DNA of 60,000 nt from Lineus longissimus (Eukaryota; Nemertea; Pilidiophora; Heteronemertea; Lineidae): NCBI RefSeq assembly GCF_910592395.1, contig NC_088310.1:4473501-4533500 (forward strand), given 5' to 3'. Shown one piece after another: positions 51,301-55,678 of this stretch. The position numbers and the translations under genes are program-made. The notes beneath the pieces were generated by a model. It was not told the origin of the DNA. It did not search any database and saw nothing but the letters and a program-made list of their open reading frames with translations. Each line of letters begins with the position of its first letter. The first letter of the stretch is position 1.

Positions 51301-51655
51301 AGATCGACTTAAGAAAAGAAGATCTTCGGAAATTGCTACTGAAATTATCAGAGTAAGTACCTCTGATAAAGAGAAGATTGCCTAAAGTCTTCTGCATTAG
51401 ATACCCAAAGAACATAGCTTTCAACTGAAACAAAGATTTAATTGAGATTATTGGTGTTGACATATTGAAAGTTCTGATTCCATCCTTTCCTTCCTTTCTT
51501 TCCAGTTGTCAGCCATCAATAGAAAACGAGAATTTAATGAATTGCTTGATGAACACGCACGGCTAGTGGAAGAAATCGAACGATCGGAGGAACATGAAGA
51601 AAAAGAAAATCTCTCACAACACAATCAGAAAACACCCAGCAATAAGACGACATAA
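3197..51655 (+). CDS. Unrecognised multi-exon gene, 556-residue predicted protein (14 coding exons)
   Basis: Coding exons: 3197-3301, 5424-5528, 5992-6057, 6714-6809, 7102-7170, 10522-10604, 10954-11164, 12680-12792, 19406-19584, 42381-42523, 50363-50396, 50768-50974, 51243-51352, 51506-51655. Every internal junction has AG and GT, the phases agree throughout, and the sum is 1671 nt with no internal stop. Residues 1-175 are Ser/Pro/basic-rich. Residues 176-245 form a tyrosine/asparagine-rich then charged segment (HYEYLQNGHKYDNCLPHEEV). Residues 284-400 are low-complexity and Pro-rich. Residues 403-470 turn acidic. Residues 485-499 hold two basophilic kinase-type motifs (RRQS, RRSS), and about 490-537 should be a charged helix or coiled coil. 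No signal peptide or membrane segment is visible. I do not recognise the family. Symmetric exons could have been missed in the long introns. The exon chain is strongly supported; the function is unknown. Confidence 0.85.
3385..3630 (+). repeat. AT-rich dispersed dimer repeat, copy 1
   Basis: Two units of about 117 bp. Each has a poly-T tract, a CTGCTCAAAATG-like motif, CATCATCAGT, TTTGAAAATTTTCAGAATT and an A-rich end (AAAGATGAAAAA). The same arrangement recurs near 6.25, 21.8 and 34.95 kb, always in plus orientation. It lies in the intron between exons 1a and 1b. Confidence 0.75.
4328..4378 (+). CDS. Exon 1b: alternative first coding exon
   Basis: ATG at 4328 gives MDVFSMDKRLRKGRLNK, 17 residues rich in Lys and Arg, followed by a strong donor GTAAGC at 4379 in phase 0. 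This joins exon 2 in frame and predicts a 538-residue isoform. An AG just before the ATG (ending at 4326) could be an acceptor, in which case 1b could follow 1a as 5' UTR and this ATG would be the start. Otherwise a separate transcription start lies just upstream. Sequence alone cannot decide. Confidence 0.55.
5424..5528 (+). CDS. Exon 2
   Basis: The acceptor TTTTCAG ends at 5423 and the donor GTGAAT starts at 5529. The exon is 105 nt, phase 0 to 0, and encodes 35 residues including MRPSSATFKLEEVNSSPEL. The open frame runs past the donor into the intron, so the exon end rests on the splice consensus and on phase agreement with exon 3. Confidence 0.85.
5992..6057 (+). CDS. Exon 3
   Basis: The acceptor TTTCTTTCAG ends at 5991 and the donor GTGACC starts at 6058. 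The exon is 66 nt, phase 0 to 0. It encodes 22 residues (EPTVSTVLYPADLEAEQDDL then EQ), an acidic segment. The 3' end overlaps a run of TGACCTTGA motifs described under findings. Confidence 0.85.
6251..6500 (+). repeat. AT-rich dispersed dimer repeat, copy 2
   Basis: Two units with a period of about 127 bp, sharing AAGTCCAAATATTTTTTTCA, a CTGCTCAAAATGA motif and the TTTCAGAATTTTGAACT block. The pogo-like terminal repeat lies about 50 bp downstream. Confidence 0.75.
6551..6624. mobile_element. Terminal end of a pogo/Tigger-like DNA transposon
   Basis: The sequence ends in TTACCGGGGTTTCACTG at 6606-6622, followed by TA. Read on the minus strand this is CAGTGAAACCCCGGTAA after a TA target, the style of pogo-like TIRs. 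Just inside, CCCCGGTAACGCGACC (6561-6576) and GGTTGTGTTACCGGGG (6599-6614) form an inverted repeat, 14 of 16 paired. Both mismatches are the CpG-to-TpG changes expected of methylated DNA. No transposase is present, and the opposite end was not located with confidence. Confidence 0.45.
6714..6809 (+). CDS. Exon 4
   Basis: The acceptor AATTTCAG ends at 6713 and the strong donor GTAAGT starts at 6810. The exon is 96 nt, phase 0 to 0, and encodes 32 residues including a basic stretch (LLPRGRGCAYRCKTPTEERR). A SINE begins about 15 bp beyond the donor. Confidence 0.88.
6822..7020 (+). mobile_element. tRNA-derived SINE
   Basis: The sequence starts with a tRNA-like head. An A-box-like region (GTAGTGGCTCAGG at about 6830) is followed some 35 bp later by a B box, GGTTTGATCCCC at about 6869. 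A non-tRNA body follows to about 7020. It lies wholly in the intron after exon 4, beginning roughly 15 bp past the 5' splice site. The boundaries are approximate because no target-site duplication was confirmed. Confidence 0.6.
7102..7170 (+). CDS. Exon 5
   Basis: The acceptor CACTTCCAG ends at 7101 and the donor GTTAGT starts at 7171. The exon is 69 nt, phase 0 to 0, and encodes 23 residues (AKVESLRSKEESVRRGFTGN, PLK), with alternating charge. Confidence 0.85.
8702..8715. promoter_or_regulatory. X-box (RFX-type) motif
   Basis: ATTGCCATGGCAAC matches the palindromic RFX X-box (GTTGCCATGGCAAC) at all but the first base. It lies in the exon 5-6 intron in a locally CpG-richer patch (8690-8860) that could be an enhancer or internal promoter. 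Confidence 0.45.
9540..10070. repeat. Degenerate tandem repeat, unit about 105-120 bp
   Basis: About four to five decayed units share a GAAAGAAGGAACTGTGTGGG-type block, GGCTGTCAAAAGATTGC, GTCAGTGACCGTT and GAGGGACTG. Minus-strand open frames here carry matching peptide repeats and are repeat artefacts. Confidence 0.7.
10227..10268. repeat. Two perfect 21-bp tandem units
   Basis: CCAAGCCAATCTGGCTCCCC plus A occurs twice head to tail, at 10227 and 10248. The unit itself contains AGCCAATCTGGCT, an imperfect palindrome with a CCAAT core. Confidence 0.85.
10522..10604 (+). CDS. Exon 6
   Basis: The acceptor TCTTTGCAG ends at 10521 and the donor GTAAGG starts at 10605. The exon is 83 nt, phase 0 to 2. 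It encodes a Ser/Pro-rich run then TPRNYESYGLDVI. The PRNY tetrapeptide recurs at the start of exon 7, and the nucleotides under PRNYES recur at 17410-17426. Confidence 0.87.
10954..11164 (+). CDS. Exon 7 (largest coding exon, Tyr/Asn-rich centre)
   Basis: The acceptor TTATTTCAG ends at 10953 and the donor GTGATG starts at 11165. The exon is 211 nt, phase 2 to 0. It completes a split lysine codon, then encodes 70 residues containing QNPRNYTMILNNGIRHYEYL and the charged, helix-prone stretch SEHAAEEFQRIARSKRDLIG. It is the least low-complexity part of the protein and the best probe for homologues. The frame stays open 63 nt past the donor. Confidence 0.88.
12680..12792 (+). CDS. Exon 8
   Basis: The acceptor ATTTTTTCAG ends at 12679 and the strong donor GTAAGT starts at 12793. 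The exon is 113 nt, phase 0 to 2. It encodes 37 residues (GNSETLYSLLPKPSVLRQRN, then a Gln/Ser/Lys/Thr-rich tail). The single alternative between exons 7 and 8, a cassette at 11940-11996, has incompatible phase. Confidence 0.85.
13087..13111. repeat. Perfect inverted repeat, 12-bp arms
   Basis: ATGTTACACAAT, a single A, then ATTGTGTAACAT. A compact palindrome in intronic DNA next to other small palindromes (ATCATATGAT near 13136). Confidence 0.85.
14192..14623 (-). pseudogene. Minus-strand frameshifted coding relic
   Basis: Three minus-strand frames follow one another with coding-like texture. 14623-14531 encodes MQELPESENAA then DSWGVLCSSAESDEKVYG and ends in TGA. 14538-14473 encodes MVELDTVFNNLVLLETGFKN and ends in TAG. 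The third frame continues from about 14485 to 14192 (FTYIGHGQMTGSMTFGLN, LPASLAQGQTSQWSCVLPGD). The hand-over points imply two frameshifts in one ancestral reading frame of about 140 codons. There are no introns within it, so a retrocopy or transposon remnant is likely. The family was not recognised. Confidence 0.3.
15365..15965. repeat. Degenerate tandem repeat, unit about 205-220 bp
   Basis: CAGTCATATTGACCTG-type starts lie at about 15369, 15591 and 15797. Later shared blocks include AGCTGTCCCTGTT and a CATGGTC...AAAGAAGGCT..CTTAATATTC segment in units 1 and 3. It contains a run of 11 C at 15744-15754. Confidence 0.6.
17291..17346 (+). pseudogene. Exon-like segment, possible decayed duplicate exon
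   Basis: A good acceptor (TTTGTTTTCAG) and a GTAGTT donor bound 56 nt, open in two frames (FPLPKSAESKQEVHFTYT or VPTAKECRIQTRSTFHLH). Downstream at 17410-17426 is a 17-base exact match to exon 6, CCAAGAAATTATGAGTC, again under the peptide TPRNYES. It cannot be spliced between exons 8 and 9 without breaking the frame, though it could replace exon 9 in phase. Confidence 0.3.
17949..17965 (+). repeat. Poly-G run of 17
   Basis: An uninterrupted run of 17 G in intronic sequence, liable to length error in assembly and able to form G-quadruplex structure. Confidence 0.9.
18681..18730. promoter_or_regulatory. Pair of X-box (RFX-type) motifs
   Basis: GTAACCATGGAAAC at 18681-18694 fits the X-box consensus. 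GTAACCATGGAAGC at 18717-18730 is one base weaker. They are 36 bp apart in the same orientation, about 0.7 kb upstream of exon 9. Confidence 0.45.
19406..19584 (+). CDS. Exon 9
   Basis: The acceptor TGTGTTTCAG ends at 19405 and the donor GTAGGG starts at 19585. The exon is 179 nt, phase 2 to 1. It completes a split lysine codon and encodes 59 residues (SYRNPNQAEIIACFPSDGRP, then a Pro/Met/Ser-rich region). It is isolated between introns of about 6.6 and 22.8 kb. Its phase-1 end fits both the downstream exon at 42381 and the alternative terminal exon at 33404. Confidence 0.85.
19645..20065. repeat. Minisatellite, 52-bp unit, decaying downstream
   Basis: CCTCCATGATGGGG recurs at about 19701, 19753 and 19805, a 52-bp spacing, together with TTTCATTAATGGATTACCTC and ATTACTGAGGT. 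Units after 19860 shorten and diverge. The array begins about 60 bp after the end of exon 9, within its donor-proximal intron. Confidence 0.85.
20173..20205. repeat. Near-perfect hairpin, about 15-bp arms
   Basis: GAATTGATAAAGACA then CA then TGTCTTTTATCAATTC. The arms pair fully except for one extra T in the right arm. Confidence 0.8.
21785..22020 (+). repeat. AT-rich dispersed dimer repeat, copy 3
   Basis: Two units of about 117 bp with the same poly-T, CATCATCAGT and TTTGAAAATTTTCAGAA blocks as the other copies. It is immediately followed by the CCATGG palindrome array at 22043-22131. Confidence 0.75.
22043..22131. repeat. Array of CACCATGGTG palindromes at 20-21 bp spacing
   Basis: CATG centres lie at 22045, 22065, 22086, 22106 and 22126. 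Several units are the full palindrome TTCACCATGGTGAA; others are decayed at one base. The linkers differ in sequence while the palindromes are kept. Confidence 0.8.
23560..23865. repeat. Degenerate tandem duplication, about 170 bp
   Basis: Two copies share ATAAATGTCT, a CACCAAG block and GAAATTCATTGGTT, starting near 23566 and 23738. Confidence 0.5.
24535..24965. repeat. Degenerate minisatellite, about 50-bp unit
   Basis: About eight units carry variants of GTCAGCTGAGTACCAGTCCC followed by ATGAGCCTCTTGTTATCT. A further unit lies at about 25158 inside the next duplication. Confidence 0.7.
25010..25385. repeat. Direct duplication, period about 240 bp
   Basis: The block GCTTTCATCTCAGCTAATAC ... 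TTTGATATCTAATGCCGTGT ... CACCAAAGGGTGTTCATGGC at 25017-25130 recurs with substitutions at 25257-25380. Confidence 0.7.
27475..27620 (-). CDS. Probable minus-strand terminal coding exon, nested in the large intron
   Basis: On the minus strand a clean acceptor (CCTTTTTCAG) is followed, in phase 1, by an open frame of 47 whole codons to TGA at 27475-27477. It encodes SMLTSDKPDWANYAQGDNSI then AYGNVPMTRPTGQDSSEGLI. It is GC-richer than its surroundings, has few rare codons, and reads like a polar cytoplasmic C-terminal tail. No family was recognised. A 66-nt minus-strand candidate exon at 30943-31008 has good splice sites and matching phase (1 to 1) but is short and hydrophobic, so the link is weak. 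No canonical poly(A) signal was noticed just downstream. A retroposed fragment is an alternative. Confidence 0.45.
28386..28775 (-). CDS. Doubtful Gln/His/Ser-rich minus-strand open frame
   Basis: A 129-codon minus-strand frame is rich in Gln, His and Ser, with a Q/H-rich middle and an acidic-polar C-terminus (SNSNTSTNDEYERPDNY). It is longer than most random frames here and slightly GC-richer than the flanks. No splice context or homology was recognised. It may be a chance frame or an exon of the minus-strand gene suggested by 27475-27620. Confidence 0.15.
   Translation of the reverse strand: MMPQTLDTIGLPGQHSSSQHTWRQQSYISFPTLQKQLRHTHYALSNNVLPQKHSSQQQPQRQHSDRDSGQFWLRFRQRGNKIYQAGHSESTKIIYLRLSHSYISLHQNRALGSNSNTSTNDEYERPDNY
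31265..31345 (+). repeat. Possible dispersed-repeat relic
   Basis: GGGTCATATTTAGCAGGG followed by GGGGAATCAACTGCCCCCAG resembles 44205-44275 (GGGCCGGAGCTAGAGG then GGCAAATGCCCTC). In both, a G-rich run is followed by its C-rich complement. The relation is loose. Confidence 0.3.
33404..33573 (+). CDS. Alternative terminal exon with own stop and polyadenylation signal
   Basis: The acceptor GTTTACAG ends at 33403. Entered in phase 1, matching the end of exon 9, the frame is open for 55 codons (GVNIRLMNGCLVSSAIHR, SPPIGEERAVNSLKLPP, TPFQSGRPLSPRLRID) to TAA at 33571-33573. An AATAAA lies at 33669-33674, about 95 nt beyond the stop. Joined to exons 1-9 it gives exactly 1197 nt, a 398-residue isoform lacking the acidic and C-terminal helical parts. 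No usable donor of the right phase is visible, so it reads as a terminal exon. It could instead end a separate plus-strand gene. The codon-level texture (Pro, Arg, Ser rich) resembles the main protein. Confidence 0.6.
33995..34125 (+). mobile_element. Degenerate tRNA-derived SINE relic
   Basis: GGTTCAAATCC at about 34053 is a good pol III B box. Upstream GTGTTACGGAAGATGG is a poor A-box region. There is little sequence similarity to the 6.8-kb SINE body. It may be an old SINE of another family or a chance B box. Confidence 0.3.
34948..35195 (+). repeat. AT-rich dispersed dimer repeat, copy 4
   Basis: Two units with a period of about 127 bp, the same internal motifs and order. It lies in the 22.8-kb intron, 1.4 kb after the alternative terminal exon. 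Confidence 0.75.
35840..36345. repeat. Degenerate tandem repeat, unit about 178 bp
   Basis: TGGATTATCATAAC-type blocks occur near 35952, 36127 and 36311. Between them recur TTGATAGTTAAAG, GTTTACT and a CTGTTC-rich segment. Confidence 0.6.
37552..37625. repeat. Short tandem repeat, 30-bp unit
   Basis: CTTAAAGCATTGACATTGCC starts the unit at 37552. A second copy with a few changes starts at 37582 and a truncated third at 37612. Confidence 0.75.
38152..38350. repeat. Minisatellite, four near-identical 50-bp units
   Basis: Units start at 38152 (49 bp), 38201, 38251 and 38301, each beginning CACCTATCCACT and ending CATAACTAATTATTT or a one- to two-base variant. Near identity implies recent expansion. 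Confidence 0.92.
40905..41046 (+). mobile_element. Degenerate tRNA-derived SINE relic
   Basis: GGTGGCAGAGTTGAAGACC at about 40915 resembles a tRNA A-box arm. AAGGTCATGGGTTCAGTTTG about 30 bp later resembles an anticodon-arm to T-arm segment with a decayed B box. The order and spacing fit a tRNA-headed SINE; the body is not identified. Confidence 0.35.
41303..41679. repeat. Tandem direct duplication, 186-bp unit
   Basis: Two copies, 41303-41488 and 41489-41679, differ by scattered substitutions and small indels. Both start TAGCCTATTTTTGATAACA and contain TTTGAATGGACCATACAG and TACCTTACCGAGAGGGAAAA. Confidence 0.9.
42381..42523 (+). CDS. Exon 10
   Basis: The acceptor ATCTTTGCAG ends at 42380 and the donor GTAGAA starts at 42524. 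The exon is 143 nt, phase 1 to 0. It completes an Asp codon and encodes 47 residues of Pro/Ala/Ser-rich, probably disordered sequence (GQIVAAPGAGVISKNLSSSR, PLPPTEGVIAAPSSPEPDQQ). Confidence 0.85.
43050..43215. repeat. Dispersed direct repeat, first copy
   Basis: The block CATGGATTCAAGTTTGCAAG then GTCACAGGTAATCCTCGGGG and CCCATGCA matches 43820-44010 closely. Weaker similarity extends upstream (AGAAGCAGTTAAAT-like). Confidence 0.75.
43820..44010. repeat. Dispersed direct repeat, second copy
   Basis: CATGGATTCAAGTTTATAAT then AAGTCACAGATAATCCTCGG matches the 43.1-kb copy about 0.78 kb upstream, with substitutions and a small insertion. Confidence 0.75.
44365..44842 (-). pseudogene. Minus-strand coding-like stretch in two frames
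   Basis: Two adjacent minus-strand pieces look protein-coding. At 44753-44842 a 29-codon frame ends in TAA (VDNSQPPMEFVIEEGNASNG then AHPQVTNGL). At 44365-44763, in another frame, there is a 132-codon open frame including FRNLQLFLELPVAFDNNGKM and NRKKYQEIISAIGLVNKLLI. The first could be a terminal exon tail. The second could be chance or a decayed coding insert. Neither family was recognised, and no convincing splice acceptor sits before the first. They may be a frameshifted pseudogene of one protein. Confidence 0.25.
44885..45565. repeat. Higher-order tandem repeat of about 55-60 bp monomers
   Basis: About 12 monomers of the type GTTCCTGATGATTTCACAGG / GATTTTGACTGAATTCTGTA. At least three monomer variants alternate, with distinct tails (ATATATCTTGATCT, ATATAGGCCTACCTTCATC, GCCGTCATTTT). 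This gives a multi-monomer higher-order unit that is itself repeated. Confidence 0.88.
48600..49030. repeat. Minisatellite, 33-bp (11-codon) unit
   Basis: Units carry GATTCTGACTTGTCTCTTGC then TGCCTGGATAATA. The centre (about 48690-48900) is nearly identical and the edges are diverged. Because 33 is a multiple of three, both strands read through: ARDKSESIIQA repeats on minus (48599-48940), LSLAAWIIDSD repeats on plus (48633-48995). No splice or start context supports a real protein. Confidence 0.9.
50001..50042. repeat. Perfect inverted repeat, 19-bp arms, 4-nt loop
   Basis: The left arm ATTGTTGTGTAGACCAATA at 50001-50019 and its exact complement at 50024-50042 flank GCTA. It lies in the intron 320 bp before exon 11. 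No flanking target-site duplication was established. Confidence 0.9.
50363..50396 (+). CDS. Exon 11 (34-nt microexon)
   Basis: The acceptor GTCTTTGCAG ends at 50362 and the donor GTAGGT starts at 50397. The exon is 34 nt, phase 0 to 1, encoding PNPFQSGSKPD plus one base. It contains an NPF tripeptide, which in other proteins can bind EH domains; whether it does so here is unknown. It is too short for simple ORF finding and is supported by splice signals and by the phase it bridges. Confidence 0.75.
50768..50974 (+). CDS. Exon 12 (acidic segment)
   Basis: The acceptor TTCTTTTAG ends at 50767 and the donor GTAAGA starts at 50975. The exon is 207 nt, phase 1 to 1, 68 whole codons. The first half is Ser/Val/Lys-rich (SRKSVVITAAKPKMAANKAL) and the second half is strongly acidic (VKNEDGETESVEIDEVDDEI). 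The in-frame ATG at 50860 lies inside AAGATGGCGGC, a YY1-type start-site motif, so a short C-terminal isoform is conceivable. Confidence 0.87.
51243..51352 (+). CDS. Exon 13 (basic segment)
   Basis: The acceptor TTGTTTCAG ends at 51242 and the strong donor GTAAGT starts at 51353. The exon is 110 nt, phase 1 to 0. It encodes EIEAVTPYGQYTRCRRQSIT then DRLKKRRSSEIATEIIR. RRQS and KRRSS are basophilic kinase-type phosphorylation motifs. The segment leads into a predicted helix continued in exon 14. Confidence 0.87.
51506..51655 (+). CDS. Exon 14 (terminal coding exon, charged helix)
   Basis: The pyrimidine-rich acceptor TTTCTTTCCAG ends at 51505. The 49 codons encode LSAINRKREFNELLDEHARL then VEEIERSEEHEEKEN and a polar tail, ending in TAA at 51653-51655. 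The spacing of Leu and Ile among charged residues suits a helix or short coiled coil. It is followed by a short 3' UTR with a canonical poly(A) signal. Confidence 0.88.
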   Translation: MSAINRKREFNELLDEHARLVEEIERSEEHEEKENLSQHNQKTPSNKTT

Positions 51656-51815
51656 AACCACACACCATGTGACTTAGAACTTGTTTTTGATTGGATGCAT
51701 TCCAGACGTGATCCTACATCTCTGATCTCAAGCACGAATTTTGGAATGTTTGGAATATGCGAATGCGTAATTTGTGGAAAGTTCGGAATAGAATAAATTC
51801 ACGGATTGTACCATG
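51656..51815 (+). other. 3' UTR with AATAAA signal
   Basis: The segment follows the terminal stop codon. AATAAA sits at 51792-51797, 137 nt after the stop, a normal position for the end of the transcript. The cleavage position about 15-20 nt further on is inferred. Confidence 0.7.
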
Positions 51816-53954
51816 ACTTGTGGATTAGAAATGTTGGGATCATTGTTTTATGGTCGTGATAAAATGATGTTGGTGTTTGCCGATTAGGAGATGTTAAAAT
51901 GCCGAGTAAAGGATGGTCAAGAGGTTGTGAGGGTTGTATTATAATGATAGAGTGGCTATGCCCATGAGTATATCCCAAGGAGGCAATCGTAATCTTTTTG
52001 GATTTCATAAATACCTCTATGTGGATTGGTGGCATAAGAGTGACATTGTTCGGTCCGTGAATGTGCAACAGAATTGTATACACAGGCACCATTGGATTTG
52101 CTGATCCTCTGGTTGTGTCGCAGATCATTGAAAATAAGAAATGATCAGAGAGAAGCCTCGTGGATTACGGTTGAGAGTTTTTATGGTCAATTCTTGGATC
52201 AGGAAATAATGTCTGACATAAACTAGCAATGGAATCTGAGTGTTTGGATAAAGTACATTTGGATATAGTTTTTTATCAAATGGCATGGGTTATGTAGCTA
52301 TAGTGCACTCATTAAGATCAAGAAATGCAGTGCAGAGGTCAATCCATGCATATAATCAAGAGCCAACTGTTGCGATTGTCAAATTTTGAGCTCAGCCGAG
52401 AGGGGTGTTGGTAAAATTTTAGCGTATTTTTAAAGTGAGTAGTTTTATAGGTGGAAGTGCTGGTATTTTTATCATGTCAAGAGGTACACATCACTTCACA
52501 ATAACTGATGTTTCTGATCTCGACTGGTTCCCAATAGATTCTATGGCTTTTTGAGGACCGTGTGCCTGCTGTTGAATTGCCTGTTGGTAGGCCTATTACA
52601 TTGGTAGAATCAAGGAGGGAATAGAATCTGTTCTATCTTCGGTAGAATTGCAAATACCAAAACTAATTCAATGAGTTTTTGGTAATTCCAAGGATAATAA
52701 AGAGTAGTCCGTTGATTACCCCCAGCCCAGCATTGGAACCAATCTATTTCTATTTCTGTTTCATTACATTGGCATTTGTTTTCTATTTCATGTGTATTTT
52801 TCAATATTTGATGTATGATGATGATGTCAGCGCCTCAGTTGCCGAATTCTGATGTCTACCAAGAGAGCATTGAGCACTATCTCCTTGATCGCGAAGATGA
52901 CGTCTGTGTACAGTGTGTATCAAAATGAATGGAGCAGCCCTGTTTTGGTTGCCAGTAGAAATTGGGAGTTGGAACTGGAACATGTCTAATGTTGGAATTA
53001 AAGAGGGGAGTTTATTGCAAACAAGTTTTGGTCGCTCAACTTACGATTGTGATGGATAAGACACAATTAGTTCCCAAGCTAAAGGTCCAGTGACGGCATT
53101 GTCAGGGTTGCTGCCCGTGGGGAGGGGGGCTGAGGGGGTCAAAGACTTTCCAGAGTAAGCATGGCATTTTCCTGATTTAAAAAAATCGTCATTGGAATAT
53201 TTTTGATACACACTGAAGTGCTCAGTTAAGTAATTGGTGCCTGTTGTATTGTGTTGCATCTTACATTACAATGATATGGTTCTTAGTTCCCGATACATTA
53301 CAGATACGCCACATAACTTCATGATAAATGTTTTTTTGTTGTCAAGTACATTTTGATTCTCTTCAGACCGCATCTTTAAGTTATGGCTTTTGTACTAGAA
53401 AACTTTTGCTTTGTTGAAGTGAAGAGTTCAATCCAAGTCAGGGTGTCACACACATTTGGCTATTTTGAGAGAAAGCACATGAACTTAGAGATTGGGTTAA
53501 ACGGGGGGGTGTATCGAGATAATGCCAGGCCAGATAGTTGACAGATAGAGTCCCTGTAAACTATCAGTCTCTTTCTTTATTGGTTAGGAGAAGGTAAAAA
53601 TGTTTGACATTCGTCAACAGTGAATGATTTACTTAAAGTTCCCCAAAAATTACAGAGTAATCAACAGTGTGGGACAACTTTTAAATGTCCAATGTCCAAA
53701 TTATCAATAGTGAAGCACTACCTCTTAACAATCTTCCAAATATATATAAAATTGACCAATTGGGAAACACATGAATGGGCCTCTAATACACCCAGTCAAT
53801 TTTCACACTTGGTAGACTGTCACATATTGGGAGAAGACTCTGTATGAGCAAGATTGTCCTTGACTCCACCATTGATGTTCTAAGAGTCACTGCACGCGCA
53901 GGAAAACTTGACTGGCTTGGTCTCGGCATTCACTGTAAGGGATGGAACCACGGC

Positions 53955-53968
53955 ATTGTCATGGCAAC
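53955..53968. promoter_or_regulatory. X-box (RFX-type) motif downstream of the gene
   Basis: ATTGTCATGGCAAC is close to the RFX X-box. It lies 2.3 kb beyond the terminal exon. A further weaker match, GTTACTATGGAAAC, is at 49658-49671. Confidence 0.35.
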
Positions 53969-55598
53969 CTGAGGGAGACTGTGTGCATCATGCAGTTGTC
54001 TTCATCAATCATACCAGGTGTTCCAGAAAATAATTGACATTTTCGACTTCCAGTATCTCCCAACTTATGATGTGGAAAACTACCAACTTCATGAGTTGAG
54101 TACATTCTGTTCATTGTAACTGACGACCAAAAAGCATTGCTCTTTTGTTGCCTAACTCACAGATGTTTCGAAGAACTATTTTACAGGCAAATATTGTTCA
54201 TATTATAAGTCAGGTATATTGAAATTGTCTGTAGCGCAAATACAGGTTCATATAATTCTGTCAACGATGCCCGCATGGCATACAAGAAAATATCACGAAA
54301 AATGAAGAAATAACTGTGTAAATATTGGTCATCATTGCTCTGGAATTGTAGTGAGTTATGCAGTAATTTATTGAGAAAAAAATCATTTGGATGTCAATTA
54401 CAATATGCTTTATGTGGTTTAAAAGATATTAGAAGATATTTGATAGAAATCAAAATTGTCAAGTACATTTTGTAACACCTAGTATTCAAAGACTATCCTT
54501 ATCCTTATCATGACTTGATTAAGATGAGTTTGTACAAAAATGATTGAATAATACGTGTCGTGTCATTAATATGATGTACAAAAATCAAAGGATTCATTTT
54601 CATCAATTAAAGCCGGTTATGATGAACAGGCAGGAAGTAATTATATTTATGGTAATGTTGTTTACAATAAAACCTCTTTCAGCTGGGAAAAAATTATCTG
54701 GGTGGGAGGGCTTGAACTTGAATGCCAAGTTCACGGAAAGTGTTCAGCTTTTATAAGTGACGATGATATTCAATTCTAAAATTAGTGCTGCCATCTTGTA
54801 ACAATTGTATAACTGAGAAAGTAGTTGATTTCCTTTTTCAAGACGCCAACAAACTGTCAGCTCACACATCACATTAAAGGGGTTCTCAGCTTGGCGTATA
54901 GTTGCAAATGTTCTGTATAGGTGGCGATAGTGTTGATGTTAAAGGAGGATAGTCTCAAGAGAATGCCAGGCGAGCATTGTTGAAGTTTACTGCAAGTTAT
55001 ATAGAGGGCGGTTCTGGGATGTATTGGAATATGTGGGCAAAGAAAGGCTCTGTACAATGTTTGTGCACATTTTTTGATGTATATCTGCAGTGATCAGGAG
55101 TCATATAAGTAACATGTACATATTCAGGCTCTACCTGTCATATGAAAATCGCTGGTCACTCGCTGAATTAAAAGCAATTTATTTGAGCTTTAAAGTCATT
55201 TTACGTGTCTGTTAAGTGGATAAATTTGATAAATAGGACAAAGTAACCGTTTCATTGTGTGATCTTTGCTGCATTTACTTTGTGCTTTCGGATGTAATTA
55301 GGTTTAAATCCTTTGATTTGATTGTAAATACTTCATGAGACATGTCCCCATATATCATAACCATGAAAATAGGCCGATGTATGTGAAATGAACAAATCAT
55401 TTTTGGAACTATAGAAATAAGGGTGAAAGCTACTGAGTCTAAAATATGACTTGGAAGGGGGCCTAAGGCATGAGATAGGGGGTCAAATTGGAGGTCTTCA
55501 GAGTAGTTATATACCCACTTATGAGACTGGGAGTGTTTAATTCAGCGATAAATGTATTCCAGCGCCTCTAAACTTGAAGAGTTCTGCTGAACTGTGAG

Positions 55599-55678
55599 AT
55601 AAGAGAGACCCCTATCAGCGATTTCATGTAACTTAATCTGGCCCACCTGTAGCTCCTGCCTATAGTCTCCCTTTAAGG
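55599..55678 (+). repeat. Interspersed repeat, copy B
   Basis: The partner of 2787-2870, in the same orientation. It is followed by an AT-rich imperfect inverted repeat (55681-55770) built on ATATGATATTTAG and its complement. Confidence 0.65.
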
